Shown piece after piece: positions 1 through 6,037 of a DNA stretch of 7,214 nucleotides; the stretch's first letter is position 1; each line of letters starts with the position of its first letter. The position numbers and the translations under genes are program-made. The notes under the pieces are model-generated. The model had not been told where the DNA came from. It saw only the letters and a list, made by a program, of their open reading frames with translations, and made no database searches. Source of the stretch: JBDTLH01 sp039934875 (GTDB taxonomy: Bacteria > Acidobacteriota > Terriglobia > Terriglobales > Acidobacteriaceae); contig JBDTLH010000156.1 of the NCBI GenBank assembly GCA_039934875.1, forward strand, positions 1 through 7,214. The letters are read 5' to 3'.

Positions 1-418
1 TCCAGCCGACCGAGGGAATGCTTTGGAAGTAGCCCTTCCAGGTCTTGCCATCCTGAGCGAATTGCCGCACCAGGTTGGGGACATTGATGGGCGATGAGCA
101 GCCGTCTCCATTGCAGACGTTATGCAAGGCCTCGCCACCTTTGGGAGCAATGCCCGCCGTCACCTCGCCATAGGCGAGCCACGATCCGTGGGAGGGGGAA
201 TACATCTGCGTTCCCATGCCGTTGTGCTGCGCCAGGCCGGAGAGGTAGGGCATGTAAGTCATCGCCTCTTGGTCGCTGCGGTTCTCCAGCATGATGAAAA
301 ACACATGATTGGAAGCGTATCCGGGCGCAGCGGGGGCCGGGGCTCCGGGGGGGACTGCCAGCGCGGCGATAGAAACCGCCGCGCCGAGGACAACCAGACC
401 AAGAATTCTCTTCAACAT
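1..418 (-). CDS. Secreted phosphoesterase / acid phosphatase-like protein, N-terminal part (runs off the left edge)
   Basis: An open frame reads leftward from ATG at 418 to the window edge and gives 139 residues. The start is supported by an AGGAG ribosome-binding site at 426-430, 7 nt upstream. Residues 1-21 form a signal peptide (MLKR n-region, hydrophobic core, ALA before VPP). An Ala/Pro-rich linker follows to about residue 33. The mature part opens with HVFFIMLENRS (residues 38-48), the N-terminal metal-site strand seen in the phosphoesterase family PF04185 (acid phosphatases and phospholipase C-like enzymes). Next come SPSHGSWLAYGEVTAGI (about 74-90), matching the family's 'PSxxxYLAxxSG' segment, and NVPNLVRQFAQDGKTWKGYF (about 112-131), matching its 'LxxxGKSWxxY' segment. 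The family hydrolyses phosphate esters outside the cytoplasm. The substrate and the C-terminal metal ligands cannot be judged because that part is missing. The gene diverges from pyrE. Confidence 0.8.
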   Translation of the reverse strand, partial: MLKRILGLVVLGAAVSIAALAVPPGAPAPAAPGYASNHVFFIMLENRSDQEAMTYMPYLSGLAQHNGMGTQMYSPSHGSWLAYGEVTAGIAPKGGEALHNVCNGDGCSSPINVPNLVRQFAQDGKTWKGYFQSIPSVGW

Positions 419-451
419 TGCATCTCTCCTGGGCAATTTCATCGACCACGC

Positions 452-479
452 ATTGTATGGACAGCGCAATCTTTGGCAA
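452..479 (-). promoter_or_regulatory. Predicted sigma70-type promoter of the phosphoesterase gene
   Basis: On the minus strand, TTGCCA (474-479, 5 of 6 to the -35 consensus) and TACAAT (452-457, 5 of 6 to the -10 consensus) are separated by 16 nt. The predicted start of transcription is near 445, giving a leader of about 27 nt that contains the ribosome-binding site at 426-430. The -35 box lies inside the palindrome at 468-484. The call is from sequence inspection only. Confidence 0.5.
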
Positions 480-484
480 AGATT
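468..484. promoter_or_regulatory. Perfect 17-bp palindrome (copy 1), candidate operator
   Basis: AATCTTTGgCAAAGATT has two perfect 8-bp arms around one central base. It covers the predicted -35 box of the phosphoesterase promoter, a position suited to a repressor site. A 15-bp version with one difference recurs at 659-673 upstream of pyrE. No regulator gene is visible in the window, so the binding protein is unknown. Confidence 0.45.
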
Positions 485-658
485 AGAAAGCTACCTTCTC
501 CGGATACATAGGCGATTCTACTTAGATCGTTATCTGGATACCCGTAGTTCTTGCCCAGGATATTCTGATACTGTGTACGGCTCCCGAGCATGAAGGTAAT
601 TGCTTACGAAATCCGCCTGCGGGTATAGCCTTACTATCCAGGTGTCTTGGCCATTTCT

Positions 659-673
659 ATCTTTGGCAGAGAT
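659..673. promoter_or_regulatory. Near-palindrome (copy 2) upstream of pyrE, candidate operator
   Basis: ATCTTTGgCAGAGAT is identical to the inner 15 bp of the palindrome at 468-484 except for one A-to-G change, which breaks one arm pair. Its centre is 39 bp before the pyrE start codon. TTGGCA inside it (663-668) is 5 of 6 to a -35 box on the plus strand. The copy therefore stands to pyrE much as copy 1 stands to the phosphoesterase. Confidence 0.4.
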
Positions 674-694
674 CTGGCTCAGTCCAGCTACACT
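663..694 (+). promoter_or_regulatory. Possible pyrE promoter giving a nearly leaderless mRNA
   Basis: TTGGCA (663-668) and TACACT (689-694) could form a promoter, but the 20-nt spacer is longer than usual. Transcription would start near 701-705, at or just before the pyrE ATG at 705, which has no recognisable Shine-Dalgarno sequence. A competing candidate is TTGCTT (600-605) with TATAGC (624-629), spacer 18 nt, which would leave a leader of about 70 nt. Neither is strong. Confidence 0.2.
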
Positions 695-704
695 AGCTAT
701 CAAG

Positions 705-1286
705 ATGCCCGACGCACGCCCCCAACTCCTTTCCCTGCTGGTCCGCCTCTCCTACCAAGAAGGTAGCTTTACCCTCTCCTCCGGAGCGGTCAGCGACTAC
801 TACATCGACTGTCGCGCCACTACGCTCAACGCGCAGGGCGCGCTGCTCACTGGAGAAGTCGTCCTCAACCTCATCCGCAGCTCGGGCTGGCAGCCAGACG
901 CGATCGGGGGCATGACCCTCGGCGCTGACCCAATCGTCACCGCCACCTCGCTGTTGAGCGCACAAAGCGAGGATTACACGCCGATTCAAGGGTTTCTCGT
1001 CCGCAAAGCTGAAAAGAGCCACGGCATGCAGCGCCAGATCGAAGGCTTCAGCCAACCCGCGGCCAAGGTCGTGGTGGTGGATGACGTCTGTACCACCGGA
1101 GCCTCCACCATGCAGGCGATTGCAGCCATCCGCGCAGTCGCGATGCAAGTCATGGGGGTGATCTGCCTGGTCGCGCGCGAGCCATCCGGAATCGCCAACC
1201 TCAAAGCAGCAGCCGCGCCCGCGCCAGTGCTCTCCGTCTTCACCGTGGATGATCTGCGCCAGCACTACCGCAGTCAACCCAGGTAA
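705..1286 (+). CDS. pyrE: Orotate phosphoribosyltransferase
   Basis: This enzyme makes orotidine 5'-monophosphate from orotate and PRPP, the fifth step of de novo pyrimidine synthesis, in the cytoplasm. The 193-residue product has the family landmarks in order: FTLSSGAVSDYYIDCR (22-37), GGMTLGADPI (68-77), the flexible catalytic loop with R100, K101, K104 and H106 (FLVRKAEKSHG), and the PRPP-binding motif VVVVDDVCTTGAS (122-134). The length fits a typical single-domain PyrE of about 190-215 residues. The frame is open back to a TTG at 600, but the 35 extra residues match nothing in the family, so ATG 705 was chosen. No clear ribosome-binding site precedes it. The PEP-CTERM gene follows on the same strand, and the pair could be co-transcribed, though no functional link is evident. 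Confidence 0.93.
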   Translation: MPDARPQLLSLLVRLSYQEGSFTLSSGAVSDYYIDCRATTLNAQGALLTGEVVLNLIRSSGWQPDAIGGMTLGADPIVTATSLLSAQSEDYTPIQGFLVRKAEKSHGMQRQIEGFSQPAAKVVVVDDVCTTGASTMQAIAAIRAVAMQVMGVICLVAREPSGIANLKAAAAPAPVLSVFTVDDLRQHYRSQPR

Positions 1287-1377
1287 CTTTCGGCACTATC
1301 TACACCCCACCTCCGTAACCCACTTAATCCTTATTCTTCTTTTGAGTCCGATTATCAGTGCTACATTAATGGCACCT

Positions 1378-2166
1378 ATGACTAAGTGTCTGGCTTATCT
1401 AACTGCAGCTGTTCTGCTCGCGCTTCCCGCCTGCGCGAGCAAAGTCACCCTCAACTTCACCGGAGCCACCAATCAGCAGGGGAGTTCGGTGCAAACCTTT
1501 TATCAGCGGCAATATGGCATCACCTTCTCTTCGAGTGCAATGGTCTGGAACTCCTATCTCTATAACCCCGGCATTCCCAACTCTGATTTCAGTTACGTTG
1601 ACCCAGGCGACGCCAATTGCGCGTCCAACGACGGACACGGCACCTGTACCAGCCTCAAAGCGCCTTTCAGTGACAACGTCGTGATGCAAGGTGTTCTCGG
1701 CGGCCCGCGATATATTACTATGAACGCGCCCAACGGGATTGCGGGCTACTTCTCATTTCAGATCGAAGGATCCAACAACAACAACTACATCGATTTCTAT
1801 TCCGGGCTGAACGGTACCGGTAGGCTGATCCGCGAGTTGTGGATCCCCAAGACGGGCACACACGCCCTCAAAATCTGGTCGAACGAAATTGCCCTCGATC
1901 CGATATTCCGCATTCAGATTTATAACGCGGTTGCCCAGTCTGTGGTCTTTGACCAGGGGCGCGGCTACAACGGCTCCGGCTCGGGATATATCGAGTATGA
2001 CAACATCTCCTACACTCAGCCCGACCAGAGTCCCGCAGGCCCCTATTACGACGGCGGTCCCACTCTGCCAGATACTCCCGTGCCCGAACCGGGAAGTCTG
2101 GCGCTACTGTTCTCCGGCTTTCTGGCGGGGACGGTTGTGATTCGCAGGCGCTTTGACTGGCAGTAG
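1378..2166 (+). CDS. PEP-CTERM sorting domain protein (secreted, function unknown)
   Basis: The 262-residue product is exported. Residues 1-21 form a signal peptide (MTKCLAYLTAAVLLALPACAS; likely cut after ACA). The C-terminus has the PEP-CTERM tripartite signal: VPEPGS at about 235-240, a hydrophobic stretch at 241-255, and RRR at 256-258. In other bacteria such proteins are processed by an exosortase and delivered to the surface or to an exopolysaccharide matrix. The central region is Gly/Asn/Ser/Tyr-rich and looks like an all-beta adhesion-type domain ending in EYDNISY. Two cysteines in NCASNDGHGTC (about residues 80-90) could form a disulfide. No catalytic motif was recognised. ATG 1378 was chosen because the signal peptide begins there. 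ATG 1369 adds only three residues and is equally possible; the frame is open back to 1249 inside pyrE. Neither start has a clear ribosome-binding site. The 91-nt gap after pyrE holds a pyrimidine-rich stretch but no convincing promoter or terminator. Confidence 0.85.
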   Translation: MTKCLAYLTAAVLLALPACASKVTLNFTGATNQQGSSVQTFYQRQYGITFSSSAMVWNSYLYNPGIPNSDFSYVDPGDANCASNDGHGTCTSLKAPFSDNVVMQGVLGGPRYITMNAPNGIAGYFSFQIEGSNNNNYIDFYSGLNGTGRLIRELWIPKTGTHALKIWSNEIALDPIFRIQIYNAVAQSVVFDQGRGYNGSGSGYIEYDNISYTQPDQSPAGPYYDGGPTLPDTPVPEPGSLALLFSGFLAGTVVIRRRFDWQ

Positions 2167-2181
2167 ATGAACTAATTCATC
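2166..2181. terminator. Weak hairpin between convergent genes, possible terminator
   Basis: GATGAA-ctaa-TTCATC is a perfect 6-bp inverted repeat with a 4-nt loop in the 22-bp gap between the convergent stop codons. The stem is AT-rich and no T-run follows on either strand, so it is not a canonical intrinsic terminator. Its position between two 3' ends is the main argument. Confidence 0.2.
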
Positions 2182-2188
2182 CCTGTTC

Positions 2189-3880
2189 TCAGAAAGTGAA
2201 AGCCAGTCCGCCGCGCAGGGCACGGGGCGCCTGCACCAGATAAAGTGTGCGGCCATCGCTGCTCATCACCGGTCGATAGCCTTGCGCGAGCAGATTGCGA
2301 ATGTCTATGATCGCTTCCATGTGCCCCGGGATGAAGCTGGGAAGTGGTTGATGCAGCCGCACATTCAGGTAAGGCGCGGTCGAGATGGAGCGGCTTTCGA
2401 GCGCATCGACGGAAGTCAGCGGAGAGCCCAAGGTCACGTTATAGGAACTTTCGACCTCCGTCCTGCGATGCAGCTTGAGCTTTATGTCGCCGCCAAATCC
2501 GGGCCTCATCTCACGCCTCAAACCGGCACGCAAGCTGCCAATCAAGGCATCCGGCGGGAGACTGGAATAGAGCACATCCCCGTAGGTCACATGCCCGCTG
2601 GCTTCGAGCGCAGCGGAGAATTTACGTTCCATTTGCAGTCGGACACCCTGCGCGTGCATGCTACCGACATTAGATGTGAAGCTTTCGAGATCGCTGCCCG
2701 CCAGGATAGCGTCCGCGAGGTTCGGTCCGGCATCCTCCATGGGCCCCATTCCCGTAATCGCTAAATTGCTGACCGAGTCACGATAGTAGCTGGCTGCGAA
2801 ATGGTTGCGCTTCCAGCGGTGCTCGTATCCCGCTTCCTGGTGGCGGCCCCGTTCAAGCGCCAATCCTTGCCCGGATACGGAGAGTCTAGGGCTGTTGTCG
2901 GGATCATCCAATCCCGCCCAGCGTTGCCGGTAAAATACACGGCCATCGGCGCCGACATTGAGCGCGGCATCCAGGAACGGCTCGAAATAGACCTGCGGCC
3001 CGACCACGGAGGCGTTCTCCAGCTCGGCGCCGTAGCGCACGTCCACGGCATTGAAAAATTTCGCGGTTTCGGTGAAGGATAGGCCGTAGGTGTTGACCGA
3101 GGAGTTGAGCAGCCGAGGCGATTCGATCGTGGTGCGGCGAACCAGGAAGGCGACCTCCGGTAACTCGAAGCCGTCGCCGGTGTGATGGCGCGCATAAGAG
3201 AGGCGCAGCATTCCATCGGGATCGCGGCCGCCATAGCCCACATTGCCTCTAAAGACCAGCGCGCCCGAACTCAAACCTTGTTCGATATTGAAATCGGTCA
3301 TCACGGAAGGCATGCCGCCCAAGCCATCGAAGCCGCCGCCCGCCATGAAGGCAAGGCGCGTGGTCGTGCGGTCCTCGTTGCTCCCGCCGCGCTCTTCCGC
3401 AAACGAAGGGTCGAGCGATGGATCCAGCAGATGCAATAAGGCACGGTTTTCCGCCGAGCGCAGCGTCCACTTCCAGTCGTCATCGTCAAGCCCGGCTGCG
3501 CGGCGCGCGGGAAGCATCTCCTCCGCGCGAAAAATGGTGCTTAATGTGAAATTGAGCACCAGATGGGCATTCTGAGCGACGTTGATGTGATCTTGAATAG
3601 AGGGCAGGAATGCCGGCGCGGAGACGCGCAGAAGATACTGGCCGGGCAACAGGCTAGCCACCGAAAACTTGCCTTTATCGTCGGTCAGCGCAGTCTCCAC
3701 CGCCAGCAGAGCGCTCGCGTTCGCCGCAAACACTTCGACCGTGGCCCCCTTCTGGGGTTTGCCCGCGGAATTTCGGACGACTCCCGTGATATGGGTGGCT
3801 GCCGAACTTTGACAAAGAGCAGAGGACGCCAGGAGGAGAGCGCCCATGACCACCATCGTCAATTTGCGTGCCGGGATCAC
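2189..3880 (-). CDS. Outer-membrane beta-barrel protein with carboxypeptidase-regulatory-like domain (TonB-receptor-like, no plug seen)
   Basis: The product is 563 residues from GTG 3880. Residues 1-28 form a signal peptide (basic MIPARK, hydrophobic VVMGALLLASSALC). Residues 30-113 are a carboxypeptidase-regulatory-like (CarboxypepD_reg) beta-sandwich: ITGVVRNSAGKPQKGATVEV, then TDDKGKFSVASLLPGQYLLRV. A linker has DDDDWKWTLRSAENRALLHLL (about 132-152), a segment recalled from acidobacterial relatives. The remainder alternates polar and apolar residues as in barrel strands and ends in LAFTF, a C-terminal aromatic typical of BAM-assembled outer-membrane proteins. Classical Oar-like/TonB-dependent receptors of this phylum are about 1000 residues with a plug; this one is about half that size and no plug was seen. 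The ligand is unknown. GTG 3880 was preferred over the in-frame GTG 3931 because of the GGAGG site upstream and the compact signal peptide. It lies 93 nt downstream of the GWxTD gene and is probably co-transcribed with it. Confidence 0.8.
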   Translation of the reverse strand: MIPARKLTMVVMGALLLASSALCQSSAATHITGVVRNSAGKPQKGATVEVFAANASALLAVETALTDDKGKFSVASLLPGQYLLRVSAPAFLPSIQDHINVAQNAHLVLNFTLSTIFRAEEMLPARRAAGLDDDDWKWTLRSAENRALLHLLDPSLDPSFAEERGGSNEDRTTTRLAFMAGGGFDGLGGMPSVMTDFNIEQGLSSGALVFRGNVGYGGRDPDGMLRLSYARHHTGDGFELPEVAFLVRRTTIESPRLLNSSVNTYGLSFTETAKFFNAVDVRYGAELENASVVGPQVYFEPFLDAALNVGADGRVFYRQRWAGLDDPDNSPRLSVSGQGLALERGRHQEAGYEHRWKRNHFAASYYRDSVSNLAITGMGPMEDAGPNLADAILAGSDLESFTSNVGSMHAQGVRLQMERKFSAALEASGHVTYGDVLYSSLPPDALIGSLRAGLRREMRPGFGGDIKLKLHRRTEVESSYNVTLGSPLTSVDALESRSISTAPYLNVRLHQPLPSFIPGHMEAIIDIRNLLAQGYRPVMSSDGRTLYLVQAPRALRGGLAFTF

Positions 3881-3890
3881 GAAAGGTGTA

Positions 3891-3895
3891 CCTCC
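3891..3895 (-). promoter_or_regulatory. Shine-Dalgarno site that decides the barrel-protein start
   Basis: GGAGG on the minus strand lies 10 nt upstream of GTG 3880. The alternative starts are GTG 3931, preceded by the tandem repeat, and ATG 3856, preceded by CAAATTGACG; neither has a comparable site. Confidence 0.5.
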
Positions 3896-3934
3896 GGACG
3901 TGCCTTTAGGAACACAGTAAGGCTGCCGCACATC

Positions 3935-3970
3935 AGTAATACTACACCCGTAAGTAATGCTACACCCGTA
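3935..3970. repeat. Two tandem copies of an 18-bp unit, with a partial third copy covering the GWxTD stop codon
   Basis: AGTAATACTACACCCGTA (3935-3952) is followed directly by AGTAATGCTACACCCGTA (3953-3970), 17 of 18 identical. A shorter related piece, ATACTAC at 3971-3977, runs into the TAG stop (3974-3976) of the GWxTD gene. On the coding strand each unit carries GTAG, the sequence context of the real stop. The array fills most of the gap between the GWxTD stop and the barrel gene. It looks like local duplication of the gene's 3' end by slippage. Confidence 0.8.
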
Positions 3971-3973
3971 ATA

Positions 3974-5797
3974 CTACTCCACCACGAATTTTGCCGGGCG
4001 GACAAGTTGCTGCTTCGCAACCTTATCGTCCACCTTGACCGTGAGCTGGTAAGAACCCGGAGGCAGTGATGCCAGCGAGAGGCTCTTTTCCAGGGTGACC
4101 TCTTCCCCGTTGCTGTTAAGTTGCGCCGTGGTCTCCGAAGTCTCCACCACCGGTTTGTTGGTCTTGGTATCCACGATTTCGTACTGGAAAGTGGCATCCG
4201 ATTTCTTGGTTTTATCGTCAATACCGAGGTTGTAAACCTGCATCCAGAAATTCATCTTCTGGTCCTGCTTGAAAGTGACCGGCTTGCCATCGGCGGCGGC
4301 GACCCGAGGACGCACCTTCGTGCTACCCAGAACGAAATTACCAGTGCCAATCGACTTCGCAGGGACCCGCTCCATTTGGTCCGCCAGAATCAGCGTTGAG
4401 GTCGTCAGCCCGGCCTCATCTCCCATGTTTGGAACCTCGACGGACCGGCTCCACGTCCCTTTTCGGTCGCCGTTCACGTCTTTGACCACAATGTCCATCC
4501 GGTAGTGGCCCGGACGCAGCGGCAGCGCCTTCCAATACACATTCCCGTTCTCCGCGGTCTTTTGCAGCAGGTCCTTGGGGATATCCACCCGGACGGTGTC
4601 TTCAAAGGTCTGCGCGATCTTGCCGGTAAGGGTGGTCACGCGGCCGAAGATGTTCACCACGCCGCGCTCAATGCCTTCCTTTTCCGCGAAGGTGACGTCT
4701 TTGTTGTGGATTTGCACCGTTACCGGCACCAGCACCGTATCCCCGGTGACGCGCACAAAATCATAATGCACATCGAATGGCATCAGGTTGTAGCGCACCT
4801 TGCTGGTGACCACCTCTTCGAGGTCCTTGAACTTGACCGCGGGCGCGCCTTGCAATTTCGCGAACGTCTCCAGGCGGTCAAACTCCTTGCTCTGCATGTT
4901 CTGGTTAAACGGACCGGCCCCGATGGTCTCCAACCCGCCGTTCAGCCGCTGCGCTTTTGACGAGAGGCCCATCTGCTCGTACTGCGTCAATCCGCCATTC
5001 GGAGTGTGCGCCAGAGCGTCCTTTTCTCCGCGGTCCAGCGTCATGTGATAGTCGCCGCACATGCACGTATCCACGAACTCAATCTCGACTTCCTGCCCGA
5101 TGCCTTCGATGTAGCGATAACGCCAATCTTCAAAGGGGAAAGTCGAGGTCGTACCCCCGCCCTCTTCCTGTGGTCGGTCATAGGTGCCGCCGCTGGGATG
5201 TGCGTCGATCTCATCCGCCGCCCCGAACTTGATATAGATCTGGCCGCGATCGGTAAGTGATCCTTTTTTGCCCGCCGCAAAGTGTTCATTGGCGTATGCG
5301 ATGCGGCGATAATGCTCCTCGCGGAATTCATTTTCCGGCGTGTCCGGAGTGGGATCGCGGCGCAACCAAAACTGCTCTACGAAATTGTCAAATTCTTCCT
5401 GGTTGGATAACTGCTTGAGCGCCGCGATCTCGTCATCGCCTATGATCCAGCGAACGTCGTCGTTCATCCATTTCTTGATCTCCCCCTTGAGCTCCTGGGA
5501 AGCCTTGCCTTTCACGCTGTTGGGCTTTTTGACGCGGCCTTTGCCCAGCAGATCGGGATCTTCCTGGTCCTTGGGCTGCGTCTGCGCCTGCTCTTGGTCC
5601 TGCACCTTGCTCTGGCCTTTAGTAAGCGTTTGTTCCTGCTGCCCGAAGGCATAGCCCCCACTGCCGCAAGCCGCACCGGTAACCACGACCATGCCCAGCG
5701 CTCCGGCCATCAGCACACTCAGCGGCATGTGCCGCGTAATCTTTTGCCGTATGCCCGCGGATGCATCGGAAGCTGAAACCTTGTTGTGCGAAATCAT
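3974..5797 (-). CDS. GWxTD domain-containing exported protein
   Basis: The product is 607 residues. ATG 5797 is supported by AGGAG at 5805-5809, 7 nt upstream. A basic N-terminus and a hydrophobic segment at about 25-43 indicate export. Cleavage after AFG (52) is plausible; C44 does not sit in a standard lipobox. A Gln/Glu/Lys-rich linker spans about 53-82. The GWxTD domain follows: signature-like KWMND then VRWII (109-119), FWLRRDPTPDTPENEF with HYRRIAYAN (143-170), GSLTDRGQIYIKFG (179-192), the conserved HPSGGTYDRP (200-209) and PFEDWRYRYI (221-230). A CMCG motif lies at 245-248. The C-terminal half (about 330-607) is beta-rich, ending in a segment with LASLPPGSYQLTVKV. GWxTD proteins are common in Acidobacteria and Bacteroidota-type lineages and their biochemical role is unsettled; this one probably acts in the periplasm or cell envelope. 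The barrel gene follows on the same strand. Confidence 0.88.
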   Translation of the reverse strand: MISHNKVSASDASAGIRQKITRHMPLSVLMAGALGMVVVTGAACGSGGYAFGQQEQTLTKGQSKVQDQEQAQTQPKDQEDPDLLGKGRVKKPNSVKGKASQELKGEIKKWMNDDVRWIIGDDEIAALKQLSNQEEFDNFVEQFWLRRDPTPDTPENEFREEHYRRIAYANEHFAAGKKGSLTDRGQIYIKFGAADEIDAHPSGGTYDRPQEEGGGTTSTFPFEDWRYRYIEGIGQEVEIEFVDTCMCGDYHMTLDRGEKDALAHTPNGGLTQYEQMGLSSKAQRLNGGLETIGAGPFNQNMQSKEFDRLETFAKLQGAPAVKFKDLEEVVTSKVRYNLMPFDVHYDFVRVTGDTVLVPVTVQIHNKDVTFAEKEGIERGVVNIFGRVTTLTGKIAQTFEDTVRVDIPKDLLQKTAENGNVYWKALPLRPGHYRMDIVVKDVNGDRKGTWSRSVEVPNMGDEAGLTTSTLILADQMERVPAKSIGTGNFVLGSTKVRPRVAAADGKPVTFKQDQKMNFWMQVYNLGIDDKTKKSDATFQYEIVDTKTNKPVVETSETTAQLNSNGEEVTLEKSLSLASLPPGSYQLTVKVDDKVAKQQLVRPAKFVVE

Positions 5798-5829
5798 GGG
5801 GTTACTCCTGTACAGATCTGCGTCTCTCT

Positions 5830-5858
5830 ATTCTAGGTTGCCGGAAAGCAACCGGCAA
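5830..5858 (-). promoter_or_regulatory. Predicted sigma70-type promoter of the GWxTD-barrel unit
   Basis: On the minus strand TTGCCG (5853-5858, 4 of 6 to the -35 consensus) and TAGAAT (5830-5835, 5 of 6 to the -10 consensus) are spaced by 17 nt. Transcription would begin near 5823, giving a leader of about 26 nt that includes the ribosome-binding site at 5805-5809. The -35 box coincides with one arm of the inverted repeat described separately. Confidence 0.5.
5836..5858. promoter_or_regulatory. Overlapping inverted repeats inside the GWxTD promoter, candidate operator
   Basis: TTGCCGG (5838-5844) and CCGGCAA (5852-5858) are perfect 7-bp arms around a 7-nt loop. A second, overlapping pair is GGTTGC (5836-5841) and GCAACC (5848-5853). 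They fill the spacer and -35 region of the predicted promoter, the usual place for a repressor. The DNA lies upstream of the predicted transcription start, so an RNA-hairpin role in this leader is unlikely. Confidence 0.35.
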
Positions 5859-6037
5859 GCGCGCATATGCCTTAGTACGCTCTCGTTTGGCGCCAGCTAT
5901 GGGACGTCCCTCACCAGCATTGGTTGCCGCCGCGATTCGAGAGTTCGTCGCTTTTGTTGAGTTTAGAGTACTGGAACGGGCCTCCGCGCCCTTCGAATAC
6001 CCAGATTAAGCCATTCGAGGCGCACTACTGAGCCAGG
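5859..6037. other. Non-coding gap between queG and the GWxTD promoter
   Basis: No convincing gene or RNA is seen here. Short plus-strand open frames crossing it have no family resemblance. Two short perfect palindromes are present: TGGCGCCA (5888-5895) and GGGACGTCCC (5901-5910). No intrinsic terminator with a T-run follows the queG stop, so readthrough from queG into the GWxTD unit cannot be excluded. Confidence 0.5.

Noticed and set aside
120..511. Open frames on both strands at 120-479 (minus) and 122-511 (plus)
   Set aside because: They overlap the phosphoesterase in other frames, are Arg/Gly/Pro-rich with no family resemblance, and lack ribosome-binding sites.
693..1277. 194-codon minus-strand open frame opposite pyrE
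   Set aside because: It is the antisense shadow of a well-supported pyrE; no recognisable protein motif.
3807..3817. CTTTGACAAAG, resembling the palindrome at 468-484
   Set aside because: It lies inside the signal-peptide coding region of the barrel gene and shares only the short CTTTG/CAAAG arms; chance is a sufficient explanation.
3563..4069. 168-codon plus-strand open frame over the barrel/GWxTD junction
   Set aside because: It crosses two supported minus-strand genes and is Arg/His-rich as expected of a GC-rich shadow.
3877..4221. 114-codon minus-strand frame with a hydrophobic tail (TGVALLTGVVLLM)
   Set aside because: The hydrophobic stretch is just another reading of the 18-bp repeat; the rest is a frame-shifted reading of the GWxTD 3' end.
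5655..5680. Lipoprotein signal at Cys 44 of the GWxTD protein
   Set aside because: The residues before the Cys (TGAA) do not fit a standard lipobox; ordinary signal peptidase cleavage is at least as likely.
5888..5910. Short palindromes TGGCGCCA and GGGACGTCCC in the queG-GWxTD gap
   Set aside because: 8-10 bp GC-rich palindromes are common by chance in such DNA, and they do not align with a promoter or a terminator T-run.
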